Of a DNA stretch of 64,000 bases, positions 17,159 through 25,125 are shown in pieces (within the stretch, counting starts at the first letter, position 1; every line of letters begins with the position of its first letter). The translations under genes and the position numbers were made by a program. The notes below the pieces were generated by a model. It was not told the origin of the DNA and did not search any database. It was given only the letters and a program-made list of their open reading frames with translations. The DNA is taken from contig NZ_JSYP01000005.1 of the NCBI RefSeq assembly GCF_000813005.1, forward strand, positions 62,001-126,000. Direction: 5' to 3'. This DNA is from Flavobacterium sp. KMS. Lineage in GTDB: Bacteria; Bacteroidota; Bacteroidia; Flavobacteriales; Flavobacteriaceae.

Positions 17159-17303
17159 TTTATTTTATGTTTTTTGTAAAGAGCTATTACACAAAGATTC
17201 TCAAAGGCATTTGATACAATCTTAAACTAAACAGTTCTTTTACTATGTTATAATAGCTAGTCAAAGAATTATCTCATTCTCTAATTGACTAATTTTCTAA
17301 TTC

Positions 17304-17729
17304 CTATAATTCCTCGTTGTTCAAAACCACTTTATATTTTATTGTAGCTGTAGGCTCGACAGTTTTACCAACTGAGCAATATTTCTCGAAAGAAAGTTGT
17401 GCTGCACGTTGCGCTTTTTCAGGATTAATATCTCCTTCCAGATAAAAAACTACAAAGATTTCTTTAAAAGGTTTTGCTTCTCCAATTTGAACACGAGTTC
17501 CTTCGACCTCAGCATTAAATGAAGTGATTTCCTGACGTTGCTTCTTCAAAATCGAAATCATATCTATAGCGCTGCATCCTGCAACTCCCATCAATACTAA
17601 TTCCATTGGGCTTGCACCTAAATCGCTTCCGCCAAATTCGGCTCTGCTATCTACATCAACTACATGACCACGTTCATTTTTGAGCTTAAAATGAAACGCG
17701 TCGTTTACTCTGTTTAAGGTTACTTTCAT
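17304..17729 (-). CDS. OsmC family peroxiredoxin-like protein
   Basis: The 141-residue protein has the two family cysteines, Cys52 (GVAGCSAIDM) and Cys118 (EKYCSVGKTVEP), which reduce organic hydroperoxides in OsmC/Ohr proteins. Here the spacing and the short N-terminus resemble the YhfA-like branch of unknown substrate. It lies between the LysE gene and metZ on the same strand with short spacing, so it is part of the amino acid operon. Confidence 0.85.
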   Translation of the reverse strand: MKVTLNRVNDAFHFKLKNERGHVVDVDSRAEFGGSDLGASPMELVLMGVAGCSAIDMISILKKQRQEITSFNAEVEGTRVQIGEAKPFKEIFVVFYLEGDINPEKAQRAAQLSFEKYCSVGKTVEPTATIKYKVVLNNEEL

Positions 17730-17745
17730 GTTTCTTGTTTTTATT

Positions 17746-18381
17746 TTATTTTGCTTTCGAAAAAGCTATTTTTATTGCCATTGAAGTCAAAACTCCAGCC
17801 ATAAACCATTTTTGAACTTTTAACCATGTTGGCTTTGTTGCAAAAAAGACTGCCATTCTTGATGCTGTTAATACAATTACAAGGTTTACAGTAAAACTTA
17901 TGGTCGCCTGAGTGATTCCTAATTGCAAACTTTGTGTCATTATTGAGCCATGCTCAGGTTTAATAAACTGAGGAAAAAAGGATAAATAAAACATTGCTAT
18001 TTTAGGATTTAGAACACTTGTTAAAAACCCAATACCAAACAGCTTACCTGGTTTATCGATTGTCAATTTATCGTTTACTTCAAACATATTTTTTCCATTT
18101 GGCTTAATTGCCTGAAAAGCCAGATACAGAAGATAAGCAACTCCTAATATTTTTAAAATTAAATACGCAAAAGGAACTGCAAATAAAAGAGCCGTTATTC
18201 CAAATGATACTAATACGATATGAAATAAAAATCCAAATACTATTCCTGTTAACGAAATTATTCCAGCCTTTTTACCTTGAGTAATCGACCTTGAAATCAA
18301 ATAAAGCATATTTGGCCCCGGAGTCAATACCAGAAGAAATGCAGCTATCATAAAACCTATAAGCTCATTAAATGGTACCAT
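17746..18381 (-). CDS. LysE/RhtB family amino acid exporter
   Basis: From the chosen start (MVPFNELIGF) the protein has 211 residues and about six membrane segments, beginning with the family motif FLLVLTPGPNMLYLISRS. A longer frame adds nine residues without membrane character and is less likely. The family exports basic amino acids, homoserine, threonine or related compounds. Placement downstream of thrA and metX suggests export of homoserine, threonine or a methionine precursor, which is inference. Confidence 0.85.
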   Translation of the reverse strand: MVPFNELIGFMIAAFLLVLTPGPNMLYLISRSITQGKKAGIISLTGIVFGFLFHIVLVSFGITALLFAVPFAYLILKILGVAYLLYLAFQAIKPNGKNMFEVNDKLTIDKPGKLFGIGFLTSVLNPKIAMFYLSFFPQFIKPEHGSIMTQSLQLGITQATISFTVNLVIVLTASRMAVFFATKPTWLKVQKWFMAGVLTSMAIKIAFSKAK

Positions 18382-18486
18382 TTTTCGTTTATTAAATACT
18401 GATTGCACGAATCTTCAAATGCAAATTCAGCTGATTATAATTTATTCGAATGTTTGTCTTCTTTAGAAAGATAAAAGTGATTCTAC

Positions 18487-19044
18487 TTATTTATCTTTTT
18501 TATCTAATTTACTCCAATATTCTAGAATTTTGGTCTTATAGATTTCACTCAAAGAATCAAAATTGGAAGAGAATTTATCTGTTCCAAAATTATCCGAGAC
18601 ACTAGATTCTATAGTGTAAAGTTGGTCTTTTTGCGAAAAGATTAAATGAACTGATTGTTGTTTAAAATCAGCATCATAAAGTCCGTAAATAAAAAGAGCA
18701 TCAATACTTTTGTCTTTATCGAAATCCCAAAAAGCTTTTCTACTTCCCCAAGCCGAAATGATTCCGTTATGGTTTACTTCAATAATAGATTTTACTATCC
18801 ATTTGTCGCCCACTTTTGTAAACCTCTGAAAATACATTTTATCAGGATTTGCATTTTTTTCAATCTTCGAAAAAACAAATACATTATCCTCGTTTCCCGG
18901 AGAGTTAACCTCATCTATTTGTATGGCTCTAACTCCTTTGTATGGAAAAACTTCTTGTGTATAACTGTCTTTGTTTCTAACAATACTCGAAACTTGCGCA
19001 GTAATAACGTTTGTAAATAATAACAGTAAAAAAAGTTTTTTCAT
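18487..19044 (-). CDS. Secreted protein of unknown function
   Basis: The 185-residue protein begins with a clear signal peptide (MKKLFLLLLFTNVITAQ) ending in a typical Bacteroidota cleavage site after a Q-rich end. The mature part includes FWDFDKDKSIDALFIYGLYD, an acidic repeat-like segment found in secreted Bacteroidota proteins of unknown function. It lies 35 bases after thrA and before the exporter gene, so it is probably co-transcribed. I cannot assign a role. Confidence 0.7.
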   Translation of the reverse strand: MKKLFLLLLFTNVITAQVSSIVRNKDSYTQEVFPYKGVRAIQIDEVNSPGNEDNVFVFSKIEKNANPDKMYFQRFTKVGDKWIVKSIIEVNHNGIISAWGSRKAFWDFDKDKSIDALFIYGLYDADFKQQSVHLIFSQKDQLYTIESSVSDNFGTDKFSSNFDSLSEIYKTKILEYWSKLDKKDK

Positions 19045-19078
19045 TTTTTAAATATGTGATTTTAATAGTTCGCGTGAA

Positions 19079-21493
19079 TTATTCTTTATCCGACAATCTC
19101 AAAACATCTCCAAAAACACCTCTTGCTGTCACTGCCGATCCTGCTCCTGCTCCTTGTATTACGATTGGTCTGTCTCCATAAGATTCAGTATAAATTTCGA
19201 AGAAAGAATCAGATCCTTTTAATCCGCCCAAAGCTGTATCCGAAGGTACCGAAACTAATTTTACTTCCAGAACTCCTTTGTCGTTTTGCAAATCACCAGA
19301 TAACTCGCCTATGTATCTTAATACGTGATTTGGTTTTTGATCCTTTTTAATCTTGTCATAAATTGGATCAAATTCTTTTAATTTAGTCAAGAAATCTGTA
19401 ACGTTTCCTTCACGTAAATGTTCTGGAATTAAATTCTGAATAGAGATTTCTTCAAATTCATTTTGTAAATCTAATTCTCTAGCTAAAATTAATAATTTTC
19501 TTCCAACATCATTACCACATAAATCCTCACGTGGATCTGGTTCTGTATATCCGTTATCGATAGCTTCTTTCAATATTTCACTAAACGGAGCATCTTTGGC
19601 AGAGAAATTATTAAATAAATAACTCAACGTTCCTGAGAAAACTCCTTTTATCTTGGTGATATTCTCTCCTGAAAGGTGTAATAATTTTATTGTATCAATT
19701 AATGGCAATCCTGCACCAACATTGGTTTCATACAAATAGTTTTTTTGATTGTCTGCCAAAGCTTTTCTTAGTTCTTTATAAAAACCATAACTAAGTGTAT
19801 TGGCTACTTTATTTGACGAAATTAAATCAAAACTACTTTCTACTAACGAGATATAATTTTCAACGAAAGTCGCGCTTGCCGTATTATCAATCGCAATTAA
19901 ATTCTCTAAGTGATTCTCATTTGCGTAAGCAATAACATCATTAATTGTATAAGCAACTCCGTCGTTTTCGATATCTTTTTTCCAATCTGCAGAAACTCCT
20001 TTTTTATTTAAAAGCACTTTTTTAGAATTGGCAATAGCAAAAACATTCAGCTTAATATGTTTACGTTTTTCGATGCTAGCAGCCGAAGCCAAGATTTGGT
20101 TTATCAAAGTTCCTCCAACTAATCCGTGACCGAAAATAGCAATATTGATTTTCTTTGAAACTCCAAATATCTCTCCGTGAATTACATTTAAGGCTTTATG
20201 AAGTTCTGATTTTTTAACTACCAAACTCACGTTTTTACCCGTAACGGTATTGTTAAACAAAATCGGAACAATTTTATTCTTGATTAATGCAGTGTATGGT
20301 TTATGGAATGTACTTAAATCTTGTCCTATTATCGAAATTACCGAAACATTATCGGTTACTGTAATCTGGTTAACATCTTTAGAATAAAAATCGTTTTCAA
20401 ACTCTTTTTCCAGTTCTATCATTGCTGTTGTTGCTTTATCTGTTGCAACTACAAGTCCGATTCCTCTTTCTGATGAACCTTGCGAAATAATACTTACACT
20501 AATATCATTATCTCCCATTACTTTAAAAATACGAGCATCGACACCAGCTTTACCAAGTAATCCTCGTCCTTCAAGATTAACCAATGATAAGTTCTCTAAA
20601 ACTGAAAGTGTTTTAATTCCTTCTTTAGCAGAATCTGACGTGATTAATGTACCGCGGTTTTCGTGATTAAATGTATTTAAAATACGAAGCGGAATACTTT
20701 TTTCAATTAACGGAATAATCGTTTTTGCATGCAAAATGGTAGCGCCAAAATTAGCCAACTCATTTGCTTCGTTAAATGATAAATATTCAATCTTTTTAGC
20801 ATCACTAACTAAATCAGGATTTGCTGTATAAATTCCGTCAACGTGCGTAAAATTCTGAAGTTCTTCGGCATCAAGATAATTTGCTAATAATGAAGCTGTA
20901 TAATTACTCCCATTTCTGCCTAATGTAGTTGTCTCATTACTATTATTTGAACCAATAAATCCTGTAACAATATTTACAGTTGACCCATTATATTGTTTAA
21001 AATAGTTGATTACATTTTTCTTAGACAATTGTTCTAGAAGTTGTGCATCACCAAATTTAGAATCTGTTTTAAGCAGTTCTCTAGAATCGGCAAAGTTCGC
21101 AGGAATACCTTTACCCAGCAAAATTGAAGTCAATAATTTAGCCGAAAGCAATTCTCCTTTCGAAAGAACCTGATCTTTTATCTTCTTGCTGTAGTCACCA
21201 ATTAAACTAACTCCTTCAAAAAGTTTATCCAAAACACCAAACTCTTCCGAGAAATCAACATTTGAATACTCTGATATCTGGTATGTTTTAAAACTCTCTA
21301 ATAACGGCTTGTAATTTCCGTTTTTAGAAGCAATTGTTAATATATCTTCTAGTTCATCTGTTGCGTTACCACGAGCAGAAACTACTACGGCAATTTTCTC
21401 ACCTTGATTTATTTTATCAATAATTATAGAAACTACTTTATTAAGTCCTTCTCCGTTTGATAAAGATTTACCTCCAAATTTTAATATTTTCAT
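19079..21493 (-). CDS. thrA: Bifunctional aspartokinase/homoserine dehydrogenase
   Basis: The 804-residue fusion starts with the aspartokinase motif KFGGKSL, has ACT-type regulatory sequence around 290-430 and ends with a homoserine dehydrogenase (from about 455, FGHGLVGGTL as NADP site). The dehydrogenase keeps the catalytic SSNK lysine and the EPDPREDLCGNDVGRK motif with its substrate-binding Glu and Asp. It supplies homoserine for methionine and threonine. It follows metX by 27 bases, so both are expressed from the same transcript. Confidence 0.95.
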   Translation of the reverse strand: MKILKFGGKSLSNGEGLNKVVSIIIDKINQGEKIAVVVSARGNATDELEDILTIASKNGNYKPLLESFKTYQISEYSNVDFSEEFGVLDKLFEGVSLIGDYSKKIKDQVLSKGELLSAKLLTSILLGKGIPANFADSRELLKTDSKFGDAQLLEQLSKKNVINYFKQYNGSTVNIVTGFIGSNNSNETTTLGRNGSNYTASLLANYLDAEELQNFTHVDGIYTANPDLVSDAKKIEYLSFNEANELANFGATILHAKTIIPLIEKSIPLRILNTFNHENRGTLITSDSAKEGIKTLSVLENLSLVNLEGRGLLGKAGVDARIFKVMGDNDISVSIISQGSSERGIGLVVATDKATTAMIELEKEFENDFYSKDVNQITVTDNVSVISIIGQDLSTFHKPYTALIKNKIVPILFNNTVTGKNVSLVVKKSELHKALNVIHGEIFGVSKKINIAIFGHGLVGGTLINQILASAASIEKRKHIKLNVFAIANSKKVLLNKKGVSADWKKDIENDGVAYTINDVIAYANENHLENLIAIDNTASATFVENYISLVESSFDLISSNKVANTLSYGFYKELRKALADNQKNYLYETNVGAGLPLIDTIKLLHLSGENITKIKGVFSGTLSYLFNNFSAKDAPFSEILKEAIDNGYTEPDPREDLCGNDVGRKLLILARELDLQNEFEEISIQNLIPEHLREGNVTDFLTKLKEFDPIYDKIKKDQKPNHVLRYIGELSGDLQNDKGVLEVKLVSVPSDTALGGLKGSDSFFEIYTESYGDRPIVIQGAGAGSAVTARGVFGDVLRLSDKE

Positions 21494-21520
21494 CTTATTT
21501 GTGTTGTATTTTATGTTGCT

Positions 21521-22516
21521 CTAAAAAATAGACGCAAGCAAATTATCTAATTGTTTGTACTCGATTAAAAAAGCATCATGTCCGTGAACAGAATCTATTT
21601 CGCTATATGAAACATTTTCTTTGAACTTTTTTAATTCCTGATAGGTTTCCTGATTTTCTTTTGCACTAAAAAACAAGTCCGAATTAATCCCTATGATATG
21701 GATATGGGCAGTTGTTTTTGATAATAATGTTTCAAAATCGGCTGTATTCCTTGTAATATCAATTGTTTTAAGCAACTGATTCATTAATTTATATGATGAA
21801 ATTTGATACCTTTTTTGAAGCTTTTTCCCATGATGTCCCAGCCAGCTTTCTACATTAAAAATAGCTAGTTCATCATTTTTAGTTCTCTGAAATTTTTCTT
21901 TAAAAGATTCTGGCGAGCGATAACATAACATGGCATGAATTCGCGCATCTTCTATTGGTCTTGAAGAATTGTTTAGGATTTGCTCTTGCAAATAGCAATT
22001 TGCAATTAACCAATCGGTAGATTTCCAATCGGTTGCAATAGGTATTAAATGTTTAGTGATTTGAGGTTCTAAAGCCAGAATTTCCCATGCGATGCCGCCA
22101 CCAACAGAACCACCAATAATTGCATATAATTGATTGATTTTAAGAAACTCAATCCCTTTTATGAAAATTCGGGCAACATCTCTGGCGGTAAAATCTGTAT
22201 GGTTTTCTATAGAGATTCCGTTATGTCCATTTCCTGGAACATTAAAAGCTAGAATTGTATATTTTGCAGTATCAATGGTTTTATTATCACCAATTAAATC
22301 GTTCCACCAACCATTCTCGCCCGTAACCTGAGCGTTTCCTGTTAATGCATGATTTACCAAAACTATAGGCGCAGTGTGTAACGGTAAACCAAAAAGTTCA
22401 TAACTTAGGTTAATCGCATTATACGAAGCGCCACTTTCGGTGACAAAATTCTGTAATATAATCGGGATGGTTTTATTTTCCAATTTCAAATCTTTTGTAA
22501 TTTTTGATTTGTACAT
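21521..22516 (-). CDS. metX: Homoserine O-acetyltransferase family enzyme
   Basis: The 331-residue alpha/beta hydrolase has the catalytic triad Ser137 (GGSVGG), Asp280 (NSDLFF) and His313 (GHDAFL). NHALTGNAQV near 55 and the FNVPGNGHNG region are typical of MetX. It acylates homoserine, normally with acetyl-CoA, as the first step committed to methionine. It is somewhat shorter than the usual 350-380 residues, mostly in the lid. The SAM-I riboswitch at 22566-22669 ends 49 bases before its start. Confidence 0.93.
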   Translation of the reverse strand: MYKSKITKDLKLENKTIPIILQNFVTESGASYNAINLSYELFGLPLHTAPIVLVNHALTGNAQVTGENGWWNDLIGDNKTIDTAKYTILAFNVPGNGHNGISIENHTDFTARDVARIFIKGIEFLKINQLYAIIGGSVGGGIAWEILALEPQITKHLIPIATDWKSTDWLIANCYLQEQILNNSSRPIEDARIHAMLCYRSPESFKEKFQRTKNDELAIFNVESWLGHHGKKLQKRYQISSYKLMNQLLKTIDITRNTADFETLLSKTTAHIHIIGINSDLFFSAKENQETYQELKKFKENVSYSEIDSVHGHDAFLIEYKQLDNLLASIF

Positions 22517-22565
22517 GGAAATATTAAAAAGAAAAAACTAGAGCTATGCTAGAGAAATTCTTTGT

Positions 22566-22669
22566 GTTATCTTTCCACGTTGGGCGTGGTAGAATGCAGC
22601 ACCTTCTTCGATTTATCGAAGGGTTGCTAAGGATTCATCGGGTCTAATCCCTCGTCCTTTCTTTATAAC
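22566..22669 (-). promoter_or_regulatory. SAM-I (S-box) riboswitch of metX
   Basis: The minus strand begins GTTAT and ends ATAAC (P1) and contains GACGAGGGATTAGACCCG, ATGAATCC, TTAGCAACCC, a P3 hairpin (CTTCGATaaATCGAAG), GGTGCTGCATTC, and a P4 hairpin (CCACGcccaaCGTGG). This is the full S-box core. It should lower metX and thrA expression at high SAM. No strong terminator lies between it and metX; translational control or a weak CTAG-based hairpin with a T run at about 22535-22550 are possible. Confidence 0.95.
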
Positions 22670-22698
22670 ATTTCAATACGTTTTTGAACTTAATGGCA

Positions 22699-22729
22699 CA
22701 AATTAACTACTATTTTCTTAAACGACCAA
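22699..22729 (-). promoter_or_regulatory. Internal promoter for the metX riboswitch transcript
   Basis: The minus strand reads TTG, 20 bases, TTAATTTG, about 30 bases before P1 of the riboswitch. It would let metX-thrA be transcribed independently of the attenuators further upstream. Confidence 0.6.
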
Positions 22730-22859
22730 ATTTTTTATTCATTTGATTTTAGTTCGTTTACAAAATAGTTCAAACAAAACAATCACGTACAAGCAACCGC
22801 TGGACATATATATCCAGAAAATTCATATTGCTAGCTTGTATTTTATTTAAAGTTTTAAT

Positions 22860-23063
22860 TTAAATAAATAAAGTTTCATTCTCTTTTGAATACATCAAGA
22901 AAAGCAAAGAATTAGGTGCTTTTTTTTCCGCAGTTTCATCTGTAGCTTCCATTCCAAATCTTGGATGTGCCAATTCATTTACAGTTTGGATTGTTATTGT
23001 TTTTTTAGCTCTGAAGAATCTAAAGAATCCGAACCTTTTTGCGAAGTAGTTTTGTGTGCTCAT
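22860..23063 (-). CDS. Microprotein with shared C-terminal motif, downstream of tandem attenuators
   Basis: The 67-residue reading frame has a basic, aromatic N-terminus (FAKRFGFFRFFRAKK) and ends NSLLFLMYSKENETLFI. The 62-residue frame at 26481-26669, in front of metY, ends NSLLFQMYAHEDEDLFI; 11 of 17 terminal residues agree and both end in LFI. Outside this motif they differ. It begins 60 bases after terminator B, so it is the first product made when the attenuators are read through. No known family is recognised. That the motif is conserved between two loci argues for a real protein. Confidence 0.7.
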   Translation of the reverse strand: MSTQNYFAKRFGFFRFFRAKKTITIQTVNELAHPRFGMEATDETAEKKAPNSLLFLMYSKENETLFI

Positions 23064-23122
23064 AACATGTGTGTTTTATAATTGTTTATTTGTGTTTGTT
23101 TTTATTAAATGAACTCGATGTC

Positions 23123-23161
23123 CAAAAAAAAACCCTTTTGATAATTATACCAAAAGGGTTT
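23123..23161 (-). terminator. Attenuator terminator B (metX leader)
   Basis: On the minus strand AACCCTTTTG pairs with CAAAAGGGTT around a 10-base loop, followed by about eight T. Its 5' arm also contains CTTTTGG (23156-23150), complementary to CCAAAAG (23189-23183) just after the stop codon of leader B, allowing an antiterminator. Confidence 0.88.
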
Positions 23162-23192
23162 AAGTCGTTTAAACTTATTATACTTTTGGAAA

Positions 23193-23258
23193 TCAATAGA
23201 CGCGTACGCAAATAAGCGCGACATTCTGCATCATCTTAAACTTCGAGTTATTATTCAT
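23193..23258 (-). CDS. Leader peptide B (metX region)
   Basis: The 21-codon frame encodes MNNNSKFKMMQNV followed by ALICVRVY. It contains two adjacent Met codons at 9-10 and one Cys. The words AAG ATG ATG CA(A/G) are shared with the metY leader. The stop codon lies just before the antiterminator segment CCAAAAG, so a ribosome that reaches the stop would cover it and let the terminator form. The arrangement is that of a methionine-sensing attenuator; no experimental proof is available. Confidence 0.7.
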   Translation of the reverse strand: MNNNSKFKMMQNVALICVRVY

Positions 23259-23308
23259 TTTAATATTATTATTTATCATTTTAAAAAATTTCAATATTTG
23301 TATAATCT

Positions 23309-23340
23309 AAAAAAAAGCCTCCCAATAAATTTGGGAGGCT
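23309..23340 (-). terminator. Attenuator terminator A (metX leader)
   Basis: AGCCTCCCAA pairs with TTGGGAGGCT (10 bp, five-base loop), followed on the minus strand by eight T. It lies about 30 bases after the stop codon of leader A and upstream of leader B, so two terminators stand in series before the microprotein gene and metX. Confidence 0.9.
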
Positions 23341-23368
23341 TTGCTATATATTTTTTATAGATATAATT

Positions 23369-23437
23369 TTAAGCAATAGACTTCCCTACGGATTTCTCCG
23401 ACATGACCTTATTAATTTTACAAATATTAAAATTCAT
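23369..23437 (-). CDS. Leader peptide A (metX region)
   Basis: The 22-codon frame encodes MNFNICKINKVM followed by SEKSVGKSIA. It has one internal Met and one Cys codon. After the Met codon there is a small hairpin (CGGA-gaaa-TCCG) in the same codon position as in the leader before the TonB receptor. The antiterminator is weaker here: only short GGAG or GGGA words match the terminator arm. The promoter lies about 23 bases upstream. Confidence 0.55.
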   Translation of the reverse strand: MNFNICKINKVMSEKSVGKSIA

Positions 23438-23459
23438 TTTTGGTATCTTTTTGGTTTAA

Positions 23460-23490
23460 CAAATATGCGACGTTTTTTCGGATTAACCAA
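23460..23490 (-). promoter_or_regulatory. Promoter of the tandem leader transcript (metX region)
   Basis: The minus strand reads CTTGG with TTG at 23490-23488, 20 bases, then CATATTTG. Spacing and sequence match the promoters of the other leaders. Confidence 0.65.
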
Positions 23491-23705
23491 GCCAGAATCC
23501 ATATTTTAATGATAAAACCACGTTAAATTTGCATTTAAAAACAAAAAAACGACGAAATGTTACTTTTTTTCGACGAAATACTCCGAATGAGGTATAAAAT
23601 TAACACTCAACTGTTTAAAAACTTCCTTCACTAAACATAAATTTCAAAGAACATCTAACTATAAATCAAAAAAAAATTGAATATAAAATTCAATTTCAAA
23701 AATTT
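23491..23705. other. Spacer between the second homoserine dehydrogenase gene and the metX leader
   Basis: Apart from the terminator at 23668-23696, nothing recognisable is seen. The sequence is AT-rich with several A runs. Confidence 0.5.
23668..23696 (-). terminator. Terminator after the second homoserine dehydrogenase gene
   Basis: The minus strand has AAATTGAAT paired with ATTCAATTT, followed by a T9 run, ten bases beyond the stop codon at 23706. The stem is AT-only, so it is moderate in strength. Confidence 0.7.
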
Positions 23706-24806
23706 CTAAGCCCAAATAGCTTCTTTATTTTTTATCTTTTCGGCAACTTTTAGAATGTCTGTTATAACTCCTCTTGCTATAGCTTCTTTTCCCGCAGCAG
23801 CACTTTGAATAACTATCGGAATGTTTCCGTAAGATTGTGTGTAGATTTCAAAAATAGTATCTGATCCTTTTAATTGCCCGATTGCAGTTTTGGTAGATTC
23901 TGAAACTAATCTGACTTCTAGTTTATTTTCTAAAACATTATACTCTCCAACATATCGTAAAACATGATTATCGGATTGTGTAATTTTTGCGATTTTAAAA
24001 GACTTATCTAATAGTTCTTTATTAATCACACGTTTTGATTTGGCATTTATCTCATATTGATTATGATCTAAAAGTGGAGTTGTTTTAATATCCGAAATTT
24101 CAAAGTCTTTCCCTATTTCTCTAGTAAGAATAAGTAATTTCTCGGCTGCATCACTACCCGATAAATCTCCTTCGTAATCGGATGTTATTAACTGTAGCTT
24201 TTCGGCATCTTTTAAAATAGTAGAGAAACAAGTGTCTTCTGATGAAAATCGATTAAAGACATAACTTAATGAATCTGAAAAAACACCTCTTATCTTGGTT
24301 ATTTTCTCTCCCGAGTTATATAAATCTCTAATAGTTTGTAATACCGGAAAACCTGTATCTACTGAGGTTTCGTATAAAAATTCTTTATCGTATTTCTTAA
24401 GGTTTTCTCTTAGTTCTCTATAAAAGTCTATTGGCAATGTATTTGCTTTTTTATTTACTGCCACAATATTAAACCCATTTTGAACTAACGGAATATAATG
24501 ATCTATTAATTCGTCACTTGCAGTTGCATCTACAGCAATTAAGTTTTCGAAAGCATTCTCTTTTGCAAAAGCAATAATATCATCTACCTTAAAAGGAATT
24601 GCGAGATGTACAAAATTGGCTTCCCAGGCGTTCTCTGCGCCTTCTTTTTCAAAAAATGCCAATGTAGAATTGGTTATGATAGGAAACCGCAAATCAATGC
24701 TTTTATTTTCGCTAAAAAATACTTGGCTCTCAATTATCTGATTTATTAAAGTGCTGCCAATATTTCCTATTCCAAAAAGGATGATGTTTATTTTAAGCTT
24801 TGACAT
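23706..24806 (-). CDS. Homoserine dehydrogenase paralogue, active site altered
   Basis: The 366-residue protein aligns along its whole length with the dehydrogenase half of ThrA (19079-21493): NAD(P) motif FGIGNIGSTL, AVNKKANTL with the catalytic lysine, YETSVDTGFPVL and KGSDTIFEIYTQSYG. In the substrate-binding motif, EPDPREDLCGNDVGRK of ThrA is replaced by TSDYEGDLSGSDAAEK: the Glu that holds the homoserine amino group and the Arg before the catalytic Lys are gone, while the Asp and Lys remain. It follows metY. It may be a low-activity or repurposed enzyme. Confidence 0.85.
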   Translation of the reverse strand: MSKLKINIILFGIGNIGSTLINQIIESQVFFSENKSIDLRFPIITNSTLAFFEKEGAENAWEANFVHLAIPFKVDDIIAFAKENAFENLIAVDATASDELIDHYIPLVQNGFNIVAVNKKANTLPIDFYRELRENLKKYDKEFLYETSVDTGFPVLQTIRDLYNSGEKITKIRGVFSDSLSYVFNRFSSEDTCFSTILKDAEKLQLITSDYEGDLSGSDAAEKLLILTREIGKDFEISDIKTTPLLDHNQYEINAKSKRVINKELLDKSFKIAKITQSDNHVLRYVGEYNVLENKLEVRLVSESTKTAIGQLKGSDTIFEIYTQSYGNIPIVIQSAAAGKEAIARGVITDILKVAEKIKNKEAIWA

Positions 24807-24863
24807 AATTTTTACTTTTATTTTAAAATAAATTCAAGAAATCTACCATCTGGACAATTAATT

Positions 24864-24965
24864 TAAACACGAATTTCACGAATTGGCACTAATTAGTTTG
24901 TGAAATTAATTTCACAAACTAAGCTAATCATTATGATTTGTGCCAATTCGTGAAATTCGTGTTTA
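24864..24965. repeat. Nested perfect palindrome between metY and the second homoserine dehydrogenase gene
   Basis: A 26-base outer arm (24864-24889) is the perfect complement of 24940-24965. Inside it lies a separate perfect 30-base palindrome (24893-24922, centred on AATTAATT). The words CACGAATTTCACGAATT are typical of dispersed Flavobacteria intergenic repeats. The structure could form a cruciform in DNA or a branched hairpin in the metY transcript. Confidence 0.85.
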
Positions 24966-25056
24966 TCTTTTGCATCTATGCCAAGAAAGCAGTTCAAGAA
25001 ATATTGTTTTGAACTTTTACTTAGTATTATTGTTTTTGATTATTTTTTGAAAATCA

Positions 25057-25084
25057 CCTTTAACCCTGCTCACGTGGTTAAAGG
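25057..25084 (-). terminator. Hairpin after metY, possible weak terminator
   Basis: CCTTTAACC and GGTTAAAGG form a 9-bp perfect stem with a 10-base loop 42 bases after metY. On the minus strand it is followed only by TGATTTTC, so termination would be partial. Confidence 0.4.
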
Positions 25085-25125
25085 CAATTTTTCTAACAAA
25101 AAACAAAAAAACCTAACTTTCTAAT

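Noticed and set aside
17159..17303. Regulatory palindrome CTATTATAACATAG before metZ as a third copy of the permease operator
   Set aside because: It is one base shorter and matches the other two sites only at the ends; not enough to call.
24864..24965. Insertion sequence ends
   Set aside because: The inverted repeats are perfect but enclose only about 50 bases and no transposase is seen.
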